Positions 1 through 7,151 of a stretch of DNA of 16,696 nucleotides are shown piece by piece. This DNA comes from Paracoccaceae bacterium (GTDB taxonomy: Bacteria > Pseudomonadota > Alphaproteobacteria > Rhodobacterales > Rhodobacteraceae). Under the pieces are notes generated by a model. It made no database searches. It had not been told where the DNA came from and worked only from the letters and a program-made list of their open reading frames with translations. Location of the stretch: positions 1-16,696 of the forward strand of contig WFTU01000439.1 in NCBI GenBank assembly GCA_015485375.1, given 5' to 3'. How positions within the stretch are numbered: position 1 is the stretch's first letter; the number at the start of each line of letters is the position of its first letter. Made by a program: the position numbers and the translations under genes.

Positions 1-1
1 C

Positions 2-610
2 TATACGGTGGTCTATCCGGTGGTGCGCGGCACCGGCCCGCTGGTGACGGTGATCGCTGCCGGTTTCGTGTTTGGCGAGACATTTACCGTGACCCAGTGG
101 TTGGGCGTGCTGCTGCTTTCGGGCGGGATTTTCGGGCTGGCGGGGTGGAACCTGCGAAAAACCAAGGTCGGGCGGAATGTGCTGCGCGATGCGCTGGGCT
201 TTGCCTTTCTGACCGGCATGATTGTGGCGCTTTACACGGTTTACGATGCCTATGGTATGCGTGCCTCGCCCGATCCGTTCACCTTCCTGTTCTGGTTCTT
301 CGTCGTTGACGGCTGGACCTTTCCGATCATCGGATATCGTCACTGGCGCCGGATGGAGAATCCGCCAGCGCCCGGCCCGCTGCTGGCACGCGGTTTCATC
401 GGAGCGCTGATCGCCTTTGTCAGTTTCGGCGCGGTCATGCTGGCCACGCGGCTGGACAAGGTGGGCGAGGCCGCCGTATTGCGCGAGACTTCGACTGTCT
501 TCGCCGCCCTGATCGGCTGGCTGTTTCTGAAGGAAACCGTCGGGCCGGTGCGCGCCCTGTTAATGGCCGTTATCGCACTGGGTGCGGTAGTGGTGGAATT
601 CGGTGGATAG
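2..610 (+). CDS. EamA/DMT-family permease, C-terminal part (5' end outside window)
   Basis: This is the 3' part of a drug/metabolite-transporter superfamily protein (EamA domain), an inner-membrane permease of unknown substrate. The reading frame is already open at base 2, reading YTVVYPVVRGTGPLV. That matches the stretch these proteins carry around the end of their first EamA repeat, so the true start lies upstream and the GTG at position 8 is probably internal. The visible ~200 residues are largely hydrophobic, with about six membrane segments. The last one (ALLMAVIALGAVVV) follows the LFLKETVGP loop typical of the second EamA repeat. The TAG stop lies 18 bases before the yciB start, so the two may be co-transcribed. 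The family call is firm; the transported compound cannot be inferred. Confidence 0.85.
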   Translation, partial: YTVVYPVVRGTGPLVTVIAAGFVFGETFTVTQWLGVLLLSGGIFGLAGWNLRKTKVGRNVLRDALGFAFLTGMIVALYTVYDAYGMRASPDPFTFLFWFFVVDGWTFPIIGYRHWRRMENPPAPGPLLARGFIGALIAFVSFGAVMLATRLDKVGEAAVLRETSTVFAALIGWLFLKETVGPVRALLMAVIALGAVVVEFGG

Positions 611-628
611 ACACGCTAAGAGGATTTT

Positions 629-1234
629 ATGGAAAAAAGAGCCCCCCACCCGCTAGTGAAACTGGTCCTTGAACTGGGCCCGATTATGGTGTTTTTTCTC
701 GCCTACCGCTGGGCCAATGTGCCCGAGGGTGCGAGTGACGAGGAACGCCAGCTGATCCAGTTGCTGTTCGCGACCAAGATATTCATTCCGACCACCCTTG
801 CCGCCCTTCTTGTTGGCTGGCTGATGACCCGCACCATTCCGCGCATGCCGCTGATATCGGCGGTGATCGTGGTGGTCATGGGTGGTCTGACGCTCTGGCT
901 GAAGGACGATACTTTCGTCAAAATGAAGCCGACCATCCTCTATATCCTTTTCGCCGCCATCCTCGGGTTCGGTCTGACTCGCGGCAAAAGCTACCTGCAA
1001 TATGTAATGGAAGACTCGATGCCGCTGAAGCCTGAGGGCTGGATCATCTTCACCCGACGTTTTGCCCTGTTCTTCCTCGCTCTGGCGATCATGAACGAGG
1101 TGGTCTGGCGCAATTTCGACACCGACACATGGGTGAATTTCAAGACTTTTGCCCTGCCGATTGCCACTTTCGGTTTCTTCTTCAGCCAGATGGGCATGTT
1201 CGCAAAATACGCGATTGTCGAGGAAGAGGACTAG
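629..1234 (+). CDS. yciB: YciB / septation protein A (IspZ-family inner-membrane protein)
   Basis: A 201-residue integral membrane protein of the YciB/IspA intracellular-septation family, which is linked to cell-envelope and division integrity in enterobacteria. Its molecular activity is not well defined. The ATG at 629 follows an AAGAGGA ribosome-binding site about 5 bases upstream. Five or six hydrophobic segments are visible: near residues 10-30, 48-66, 74-91, 103-118, 142-160 and 172-192. Family hallmarks are the N-terminal LELGPIMVFFLAY, the central KPTILYILFAAIL, and NEVVWRNFDTDTWVNFK. The size suits alphaproteobacterial members, slightly longer than the E. coli protein. It follows the EamA permease on the same strand. 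Its TAG stop overlaps, on the opposite strand, the stop of the oxidoreductase gene. Confidence 0.9.
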   Translation: MEKRAPHPLVKLVLELGPIMVFFLAYRWANVPEGASDEERQLIQLLFATKIFIPTTLAALLVGWLMTRTIPRMPLISAVIVVVMGGLTLWLKDDTFVKMKPTILYILFAAILGFGLTRGKSYLQYVMEDSMPLKPEGWIIFTRRFALFFLALAIMNEVVWRNFDTDTWVNFKTFALPIATFGFFFSQMGMFAKYAIVEEED

Positions 1235-2037
1235 CGCGGTTTCAGGCGTTCGATAGCGTAAACAAGCGCGTCGTGCAGGGTCATGTCGGCCCCTTCCGGC
1301 GCCCCGTCCATGGCGCTTTCGACATCTTTTTTCAGGATACCGATGGTGTTGTCACCATCGAACCCGTCGCGGGCAAACTCGATATCGTCAAAATTGCTGC
1401 CGAACCACGTCTGCCCCGAGCTGGTGTGCATCAGCGCCAGCAGGCGCTGCTCGTCAATCCCGAGCGTATCCGCCCACTCCAGCGCCAGACGGGTCGCGGC
1501 GGTCGAGCTGGCCGCAACAAGATTGTTGAGGACTTTGGCCGCCATGCCCGTGCCAAACCCGCCCATATGATGAAAATGCGCGCCCATGGCGTCGAGTTGC
1601 GGCTGGATGGATGCAATATCTGACACGTCCCCGCCCAGCATAAATGACAGGCGTTTTTCCCGTGCCGCGATGGCCGCACCGGACATCGGGGCGTCAACCA
1701 GCGCAATCCGGTCGGGAATACGCTCGCGTAGCGCCCGCACATATTTCGGCGAGAGGGTCGAACTGATGATAATGCACGACAATTCCGGCGCGGAACGAAC
1801 AAGGGCCTGATCGGAGAACAGAACCTCTTCGGTCTGCTCGATATCACGCACGACGGTGAACAGGGTCGTCAGGCCTTGTGCAAATTCGGCCGGAGAATCC
1901 GCCATATGCCGGGAAAACGCGCCGTAGGTTTCACGCGGTTTTACATCGAAACCCTGCGCATCGAACCCCGCATCCAGCAGCGTCTGCAGCATCGGCTGTC
2001 CCATGCGACCACAACCCGCAATACCCGTCTTTTCCAT
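1231..2037 (-). CDS. 3-hydroxyisobutyrate dehydrogenase-family NAD(P)-dependent oxidoreductase
   Basis: A 268-residue beta-hydroxyacid dehydrogenase of the 3-hydroxyisobutyrate/6-phosphogluconate dehydrogenase superfamily. These cytosolic enzymes oxidise a 3-hydroxy acid or reduce the semialdehyde with NAD(P). Visible motifs are the Rossmann dinucleotide loop GCGRMG (residues 8-13), the substrate-binding DAPMSG (115-120), and the catalytic-lysine block GMAAKVLNN with Lys168 and Asn171/172. The late block LKKDVE lies around 235-240. It is somewhat shorter than the usual ~290-300 residues. The ATG at 2037 is preferred because it begins directly with the nucleotide-binding strand and lies one base after the crotonase stop. 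An upstream in-frame start at 2070 would add an unlikely arginine-rich tail. Translational coupling to the crotonase suggests a shared acyl-CoA or branched-chain pathway (inference). Substrate unknown. Confidence 0.86.
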   Translation of the reverse strand: MEKTGIAGCGRMGQPMLQTLLDAGFDAQGFDVKPRETYGAFSRHMADSPAEFAQGLTTLFTVVRDIEQTEEVLFSDQALVRSAPELSCIIISSTLSPKYVRALRERIPDRIALVDAPMSGAAIAAREKRLSFMLGGDVSDIASIQPQLDAMGAHFHHMGGFGTGMAAKVLNNLVAASSTAATRLALEWADTLGIDEQRLLALMHTSSGQTWFGSNFDDIEFARDGFDGDNTIGILKKDVESAMDGAPEGADMTLHDALVYAIERLKPR

Positions 2038-2038
2038 G

Positions 2039-2836
2039 TTAATCCTTGAACACCGGCGGGCGCTTTTCAAAATTCGCCATTACCGCCTCGCGCTGGTTTT
2101 CTTTGCCGAGAACTTCAAACTGCGCTTCGGATTCCGCTCGCAACGTATCGGCCCTCGGGGCCGTCCATGTCTCGGAAATTAGGCGTTTGGCCCCGCGTAC
2201 CGCGTCAGGATTCTTGTTGGCTATTTGTTCTGCGAGTGCCATTGCCCGCGCCAGCGGGTCCGGTGCGACCTCGGTAACGAAACCCCACTCCAGCGCGGAT
2301 TCCGCCTCGAAAATCTCGGCGGTATAGGTCAGCCGCCGCACGACGTCCTGCCGCGCCACTTGTGGCATCAGGGCCATACCGCCCATATCGGGCACCAGCC
2401 CCCACTTGCCTTCCATGATCGAAAATCGCGTATCGGGTGCTGCGATGCGGATATCCGCCCCGAGCATGATCTGGAAGCCACCGCCGAAAGCCGTGCCATG
2501 CAGGGCAGCGATCACCGGCATGGGCAAGTCGCGCCAGCCTACGGAGACCTGTTGAAACAGGTTGGCGTCCCCGTGCGTTCGCGCCATGAAATCGAGGCTG
2601 GACGGGTCCTGCAGCATGGCGGCAAAGCTGAAGAAATCCAGCCCCGCGCAAAACCCTTCACCTGCGCCCGACAGCACTACCGCACGCACGTCACGGGCGT
2701 TGTGTAGCGTGTCGATAGTCTCGCAAATCGCCTCCAGCATTGCCTGGTCCAGCGCGTTGCGTTTTTCCGGCCGGTTCAGTTCCACATGGGCCACAGCCCC
2801 GTGGCGAGTGAGGGAAATGCGATCAGTCTTCGACAA
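2039..2836 (-). CDS. Crotonase / enoyl-CoA hydratase-isomerase family protein (TTG start)
   Basis: A 265-residue crotonase-fold enzyme acting on acyl-CoA thioesters in the cytosol. The oxyanion-hole elements are visible: GFCAGLDF (61-68) and GTAFGGGFQI (114-123). Aligned by eye with mitochondrial enoyl-CoA hydratase, the first catalytic Glu (E144) is Gln122 here. The second (E164) is kept as Glu142 in SIMEGKWGL, and Asp150 follows in VPDMGG. A Glu/Asp pair without the first acid resembles dienoyl-CoA isomerase-type members more than a classical two-Glu hydratase, so isomerase or another activity is possible. The start is TTG at 2836, preceded by GGGAG with a 7-base spacer. It lies inside the 3' end of the AAA+ gene, overlapping it by 14 bases. 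The oxidoreductase start follows one base after its TAA stop. Confidence 0.88.
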   Translation of the reverse strand: MSKTDRISLTRHGAVAHVELNRPEKRNALDQAMLEAICETIDTLHNARDVRAVVLSGAGEGFCAGLDFFSFAAMLQDPSSLDFMARTHGDANLFQQVSVGWRDLPMPVIAALHGTAFGGGFQIMLGADIRIAAPDTRFSIMEGKWGLVPDMGGMALMPQVARQDVVRRLTYTAEIFEAESALEWGFVTEVAPDPLARAMALAEQIANKNPDAVRGAKRLISETWTAPRADTLRAESEAQFEVLGKENQREAVMANFEKRPPVFKD

Positions 2837-4118
2837 ACAGATTCTCCCAGGCGCGATCCACCAGCTCGACGTTCATCTGCCGCTCGATCCCCTCGTAGTC
2901 ACAAATCGACAGGCTCTGGTCGATCAGGAAAGGCGCGTGATAGGAGGCAAAAGCATTGTCCACCTCGGGATATTTGTCCTTGAGCAAATGCTTCAGCACC
3001 TCCTCGTCCGGCTTGATGCGATAGTGTCGACAGGTTTTGACGAAAATCTTGATGAAATCCTCGCGGCTCGGGTTATCCACCTTGATCTTGTAGTAGATAC
3101 GCCGCAGCGCCGCGCCATCGAACATTTCCGAGGGCGCGAAGTTGGTCGAAAAAATCACCAGCGTGTCGAAGGGCACCATGAATTTCTGCCCCGATTGCAA
3201 GGTCAGAATATCGAAGTGCTGTTCCATAGGCACAATCCAGCGGTTGATCAGCGCCTGCGGCGGTTCTGCCTGTCGGCCAAGGTCGTCCACAATAAATACG
3301 CCGCCGGTTGCCTTTAGCTGCAACGGCGCCTGATAGGTGCGCGAGATAGGGTTGTAGTTGAGGTCGAGCATCGAAAGCGTCAACTCACCGCCCGTCATCA
3401 CCGAAGGCCGACGACACAGCACATAGCGCTGGTCGAAGGTCGGGCCAAGGCGACGGAGCGAGGAAGGGTCGAACTCCTCCGGCTTTGCAAGCGTATGGAC
3501 AATCGGGTCGTAAAGCGAAATCACCTGACCGGCGAATTCCAGAAACCGTGGCAGGAAAATATTGTCCCCGAGCGCATCGCGAATCCCGTTGGAAATGGAA
3601 GACTTTCCGTTTCCCGGAGGGCCATACAAAAGAACGGATTTACCGGAGTTTACGGCGGGCCCGAGTTGATCCAGCATACCTTCGGGCAAGACCAGATGCG
3701 ACAGGGACTGCTCCAGATTTTCGCGGGTGATATTGACGTCCGAGATCCCCTGACGCGCAGTCTGCTTCCAGAAGTCCGCCAGCGGGACGGGCAGGGCACC
3801 GTAATATTCCGATTGTGCCAAAGCCTCCAGCGAACGGGCGCGGCCAGCGTCCGTAAGTTGATACCGCAGCGCCGCAGTCGTCGAGGCTCCGCGAGCGCCA
3901 AGCGTTTCGATCAGCGAGCCTTCGCGACAGTCGTCGATCAGCTCCTGCGCGATCGGGATCGAGACACAAAGTGCTTCGGCAATATCGATAACATCGGTCA
4001 GATTGCGCCGGAACATGGTTTTCAGCAGAATATCCCGCATCAGCGTGAATTCCAGCCCCAGATCGGCGGTCGTCAACGGAACCGTAGGTTTGATGCTGTC
4101 CTGAGTATTCTCGCCCAT
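2823..4118 (-). CDS. AAA+ ATPase with N-terminal winged-helix-like region, linked to the Tad locus
   Basis: A 431-residue cytoplasmic ATPase of unknown role. Residues ~15-100 look like a helical, winged-helix-type domain (MRDILLKTMFRRNLTDVIDIAEAL, then a LRYQLTDAG wing-like strand). The AAA core follows: Walker A GPPGNGKS (166-173), Walker B VFIVDD (274-279, with DD rather than DE), sensor-1 Asn326 in VIFSTN, and a candidate arginine finger Arg339/340. A C-terminal helical lid runs from about 350 to 431. ATG 4118 follows AAGGGGC on the minus strand. It lies 100 bases downstream of the prepilin peptidase gene on the same strand and overlaps the crotonase gene, so it may be the distal part of the pilus operon or head its own small operon. 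A remodelling or regulatory ATPase for pilus biogenesis is an inference from position. No family with a known substrate is recognised. Confidence 0.82.
   Translation of the reverse strand: MGENTQDSIKPTVPLTTADLGLEFTLMRDILLKTMFRRNLTDVIDIAEALCVSIPIAQELIDDCREGSLIETLGARGASTTAALRYQLTDAGRARSLEALAQSEYYGALPVPLADFWKQTARQGISDVNITRENLEQSLSHLVLPEGMLDQLGPAVNSGKSVLLYGPPGNGKSSISNGIRDALGDNIFLPRFLEFAGQVISLYDPIVHTLAKPEEFDPSSLRRLGPTFDQRYVLCRRPSVMTGGELTLSMLDLNYNPISRTYQAPLQLKATGGVFIVDDLGRQAEPPQALINRWIVPMEQHFDILTLQSGQKFMVPFDTLVIFSTNFAPSEMFDGAALRRIYYKIKVDNPSREDFIKIFVKTCRHYRIKPDEEVLKHLLKDKYPEVDNAFASYHAPFLIDQSLSICDYEGIERQMNVELVDRAWENLFVED
2844..2848 (-). promoter_or_regulatory. Ribosome-binding site supporting the TTG start of the crotonase gene
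   Basis: On the minus strand GGGAG lies 7 bases upstream of the TTG at 2836, inside the AAA+ ATPase coding sequence. No ATG sits nearby in frame ahead of the conserved region. This site therefore decides the start and indicates translational coupling with the upstream ATPase. Confidence 0.55.
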
Positions 4119-4167
4119 GATATGCCCCTTAGAAATTCACCCGTTTCAACAGTTTAACGCCTGATTT

Positions 4168-4187
4168 CCCGTCTGTGCAACGACGGG
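4168..4187 (-). other. Short GC-rich hairpin between prepilin peptidase and AAA+ genes
   Basis: CCCGTC and GACGGG form a 6-bp stem with an 8-base loop in the 100-base gap after tadV. On the minus strand it is followed by AAAT rather than a T-run, so it is not a convincing intrinsic terminator. It may be a weak attenuator or an RNA-stability element. I saw no confident promoter in this gap. Confidence 0.3.
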
Positions 4188-4218
4188 TTTGATGGAACCC
4201 GCGAATTCGGTGCGGTGA

Positions 4219-4704
4219 TCAGGCAAACGCGCGGATTGCCAGATAATAGATTAACGCGGCGCCCATGCCGAATCCGAAAGGAAATTTCTTTTTGACTGTC
4301 CAGGAGTCCCAGCTTCCGGTAATTGCGCGAGCAAACTTCAGCTTTCCCAGAATCCAGTGCGATAGAACCGCCAGCAAGGTGACAACGGACAGGATAAACA
4401 AAAACGGCAGCACCTCGTTGCGGTCGACAAACAGCGCCATGGAGGCAGCAAATTTCGCGTCGCCCCCGCCCATGACGCCGAGCGAAAACAGCACGAAACC
4501 GGCGACAAGCACGATGAACCCGCCCAACAAACGCCAAAGGTAGACATCAAAAGGCAGGAAAATGGCCCCGATGACCAGGAAAGCCACCGCCATTGCCAGA
4601 ACCAGCATGTTCGGAATTTTCATATACCGCAGATCGCTCCAGGTCGCCCAGAGGCAAAACGGCAGGGCTGCAGCCAGCAGCGCATAGTTCGCGTATGCAG
4701 CCAT
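4219..4704 (-). CDS. tadV: Tad prepilin peptidase, TadV/CpaA type (A24 aspartic peptidase)
   Basis: A 161-residue polytopic inner-membrane aspartic peptidase that would cleave the leader of the Flp pilin and pseudopilins. The two catalytic aspartates are visible: Asp24 in TWSDLRYMKIPN and Asp82 in the GGGD motif (GVMGGGDAKFA). About five hydrophobic segments surround them. It lacks the N-terminal methylase domain of large PilD enzymes, as is normal for the short TadV/CpaA branch. The ATG at 4704 shares its A with the TGA stop of the preceding TPR gene (TGATG), a coupled arrangement. A GTG one codon earlier (4707) is possible. It is the last clearly pilus-specific gene of the locus. The symbol cpaA would be equally correct. 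Confidence 0.9.
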   Translation of the reverse strand: MAAYANYALLAAALPFCLWATWSDLRYMKIPNMLVLAMAVAFLVIGAIFLPFDVYLWRLLGGFIVLVAGFVLFSLGVMGGGDAKFAASMALFVDRNEVLPFLFILSVVTLLAVLSHWILGKLKFARAITGSWDSWTVKKKFPFGFGMGAALIYYLAIRAFA

Positions 4705-5549
4705 CACAGTGACCCCAGCAGTGACACCGCCGCCTCGAAGTACTGCGGGTGGGTTTCAATCGCCTGTTCCAGCAATCCGCGGGCAATATCGGTGTCACCG
4801 TTCTTGATCGCCTCGCGCGCCATATTATACAGCAGAATGGCGCGTTCACTGTCGGTCATCGGCATGACAGGAAGTTCATAGATTTTCCGCATGCCGCGTG
4901 ACAGAACCAGATTGTTTTTCGCGGCAAACATTTTCGGATCCGCCGAAATGGCCTGTTTGAACAGCTTGTCGGCATCATTGTACTGGCGACGTGACAGTTT
5001 CGACAGGCCCCAGTTGTTCAGAACCTGTGCCGGTTTGGTGGTCAGGCCGCGGGCTATATCATAATAGCTGTCGGCGCGCTCCCATTCCTTGTTGTGATCC
5101 GCCACCAGTGCTTCCAGAAAGTAGCGCTTGAAGTTTTCCACAGTCGGCGGAATCGCGTCCAGCTGGACTTTTGCTTCGTCCCATGCACCGTTCCGGATTA
5201 GGGCCTCGGCATAGGCCAGCCGGTCTTCGGAGGTCGCATCGCCGGACTCGATCAGTTGCTCAAACACCAGAGCGGCCTCGGCATATTTCTTCGCCCGCAC
5301 CAGCGATTTTGCATAATTGCGTTTCAGGTCAACGCGGTCGGGGTTTTGTGCCAGCGCATCACGAAAGAAAATGACGGCCTCTTCAGGGTCGGCCAGATTC
5401 AGCATGATGTCGGAAATTCCGGTGGCATCAATGGCGTTCATCGGCCCGAGCTCTGCGTTTTTTTCGGCATCGGTCATTTCCGTACAACCGGCGAGAAATG
5501 CCGCGAGTGCTCCGCAGTAAACAATTGTTTTAACTTTAATAAGACCCAT
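4704..5549 (-). CDS. TPR-repeat lipoprotein of the Tad locus (second TadD-like protein)
   Basis: A 281-residue exported lipoprotein. The signal peptide ends in the lipobox LAGC with Cys22, so it is predicted to be membrane-anchored in the periplasm. Helical TPR-type repeats fill residues ~55-280, for example EEAVIFFRDALAQNP (56-70), EAALVFEQLIESGD (91-104), NDADKLFKQAISADP (191-205) and DIARGLLEQAIETHP (254-268). TadD-family TPR lipoproteins are needed for Tad pilus assembly, probably helping secretin assembly. Here two such genes are adjacent; this longer one lies second, 18 bases after the first. ATG 5549 follows a purine-rich AGAGGGCGGG stretch. Its stop is fused with the prepilin peptidase start. 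The exact division of labour between the two TPR proteins is unknown. Confidence 0.85.
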   Translation of the reverse strand: MGLIKVKTIVYCGALAAFLAGCTEMTDAEKNAELGPMNAIDATGISDIMLNLADPEEAVIFFRDALAQNPDRVDLKRNYAKSLVRAKKYAEAALVFEQLIESGDATSEDRLAYAEALIRNGAWDEAKVQLDAIPPTVENFKRYFLEALVADHNKEWERADSYYDIARGLTTKPAQVLNNWGLSKLSRRQYNDADKLFKQAISADPKMFAAKNNLVLSRGMRKIYELPVMPMTDSERAILLYNMAREAIKNGDTDIARGLLEQAIETHPQYFEAAVSLLGSL

Positions 5550-5567
5550 CTGCCCGCCCTCTTTTTT

Positions 5568-6143
5568 CTAGTTGGCTATCAGAAAATAGCTGCCATTGCC
5601 ATAGCGGACCAGTGAAAACTCGCTTTCCGGAGGTATTTCGGCCAATTGCTGCTCTATGAGGGTATTCACCAATATCAGGTTCTGCCGGATCAGTTCCGAA
5701 TTGCCGTTGTCGATACCGAAAGCCACACGGAAGGCCTCGCGCGCCTGCTGATATTCATTCAGGTTAATCAGAACCACGCCAAGGTTGTTCCACGCGGGTA
5801 CGGAGTTGGGGTCTTCCTCGACAGCCTTTTCCAGCAATATGCGCGCCTGGTTTAACCGTCCCAGTTTCAGATTGGCCGAGCCCATGGCGCTCAGAACCTC
5901 GGCGTTCAGCCCGTTTTCGCCGGCGGCCCGTTGATAGGCCGAGAGCGCCAACTCGTATTCCCCCGCCATCATTAGGCGGTCGCCGACAGTCAGGCCATCC
6001 ACGGCGCCAACGCGCGGGGTGCCGAGGGGCGGCGGTGGCCCGATACGCTCGCCGCTTCCCAATTCGAAATTGGCTGTGTTGCAGGCGGCAAGAAACAGAA
6101 GAAGGGCCGGGGAAATACCGCGTTGTAGCAAGGGGCGGATCAT
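5568..6143 (-). CDS. tadD: TadD-like TPR lipoprotein
   Basis: A 191-residue lipoprotein with an N-terminal signal ending LAAC (Cys21 as the lipidated residue), a proline-rich linker (GPPPPLG, about 35-42), and TPR repeats from about residue 55 to 165. Clear TPR signatures are YELALSAYQRAAGENG, LNQARILLEKAVEEDPNSVPAWNNLGVVL and QQAREAFRVAFGIDNGN. It is shorter than its neighbour and ends in a non-TPR tail FSLVRYGNGSYFLIAN. TadD proteins are periplasmic or outer-membrane pilot-like factors for the Tad secretin. The start ATG at 6143 overlaps the TadC stop as ATGA, showing coupling with the platform genes. The family call is sound; which of the two TPR genes is the functional TadD is inferred from position directly after tadC. 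Confidence 0.85.
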   Translation of the reverse strand: MIRPLLQRGISPALLLFLAACNTANFELGSGERIGPPPPLGTPRVGAVDGLTVGDRLMMAGEYELALSAYQRAAGENGLNAEVLSAMGSANLKLGRLNQARILLEKAVEEDPNSVPAWNNLGVVLINLNEYQQAREAFRVAFGIDNGNSELIRQNLILVNTLIEQQLAEIPPESEFSLVRYGNGSYFLIAN

Positions 6144-7132
6144 CTCAGGAGGTTGTCGTAAATATCATAGATAGAGGGGCCAACCAGAATAATCAGCAAC
6201 GGCGGCACGGTGAACATCATGGTGCCGATGGTCAGCTTTGTCGGCAATACGTTGGCTTTTTCCTCGGCACGCATTACGCGTTTGTCACGCATTTCCGAGG
6301 CATAGACACGAAGCGCGTCGGCAATCGATGTACCGAATTTTGCCGATTGCACCAGCACTGTAACAAAGGCGCTGATATCGGCGACACCGCAGCGTTCCGA
6401 CATATCGCGCAACACGGTCACGCGGTCCTTGCCGGCACGCATCTCGTTGGCGACGATTTCGAATTCTTCGGCGAGCGTGGGATAGGAAACCTTGATCTCC
6501 GTTGCCACGCGCAAAATAGCCTGGTCGAGCGATTGTCCGGCCTCGACGCAGACCAGCATCAGGTCAAGCGCATCGGGGAAGCCGTTGGTAACGTCCTCCT
6601 GCCGTTGTTGCCTGCGCCGCTCAACCCAGTAGGCGGGCAGATAATACCCGATCGCTCCGGGAATGAGGACCGTCATGATTACGCCGGTCATCCCGGGTTT
6701 GGAAGGCTGGACCAAGATGTAAAGGAGGCCGGAGAGCATCATTCCGACGCCGAGCGCCATTTTGGCGAAGTTCATCGAGCGAACAGCATCTTTCGAGCGA
6801 TAGCCGGCCTGAATGAGTTTCAGACGCGCTTCGGAAAGCTCTTCCTCGTCCTGGGGTTCGAGGAATTCCTTGAACTTCTCGAGGCTGGCCCCACCGCGCC
6901 CGCTGTCGTAGCGAAGCTTCGGCGTGATATCGACGTCTTTCTTGTTTTTCTTGTCGTTCCCGCCAAATTTCGGTCCGGTCTGCAGCTTTGCAAAAGGGTC
7001 CTCTTCCTTTTTCAGAAGTACCGGCAAGGCCAGAAGAATCATATACAGCCCGAGCAGGCCGAGAACCGCAAACGGTGTCATCGGCCCTAGTAGCGCATTC
7101 AGAAATGCCCAGCTGTTGGTGAAAAATTCCAT
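6140..7132 (-). CDS. tadC: Tad inner-membrane platform protein TadC
   Basis: A 330-residue inner-membrane protein with a type II secretion F (T2SSF) domain, forming with TadB the platform on which CpaF acts. Hydrophobic segments lie near residues 19-40, 122-143, 148-170 and 299-320. A charged cytoplasmic stretch (about 41-120) sits between the first two. The core motif FPDALDLMLVCVEAGQSLDQAI (185-206) is typical of TadC, followed by the cytoplasmic helical bundle to about 285. ATG 7132 (MEFFTNSW) is chosen because a GGGGGGC ribosome-binding site precedes it and it follows the TadB stop by 19 bases. A longer in-frame start at 7192 would run into tadB and add a non-conserved leader. Its TGA overlaps the next start. 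Confidence 0.93.
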   Translation of the reverse strand: MEFFTNSWAFLNALLGPMTPFAVLGLLGLYMILLALPVLLKKEEDPFAKLQTGPKFGGNDKKNKKDVDITPKLRYDSGRGGASLEKFKEFLEPQDEEELSEARLKLIQAGYRSKDAVRSMNFAKMALGVGMMLSGLLYILVQPSKPGMTGVIMTVLIPGAIGYYLPAYWVERRRQQRQEDVTNGFPDALDLMLVCVEAGQSLDQAILRVATEIKVSYPTLAEEFEIVANEMRAGKDRVTVLRDMSERCGVADISAFVTVLVQSAKFGTSIADALRVYASEMRDKRVMRAEEKANVLPTKLTIGTMMFTVPPLLIILVGPSIYDIYDNLLR

Positions 7133-7151
7133 GTAGCCCCCCGCTCCCCGA

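Noticed and set aside
2562..3317. 251-codon plus-strand frame opposite the crotonase and ATPase genes
   Set aside because: It spans two real genes antisense, and its product shows no domain.
6035..7090. 351-codon plus-strand frame opposite tadC and tadD
   Set aside because: Antisense shadow of conserved membrane-protein codons, with no family resemblance.
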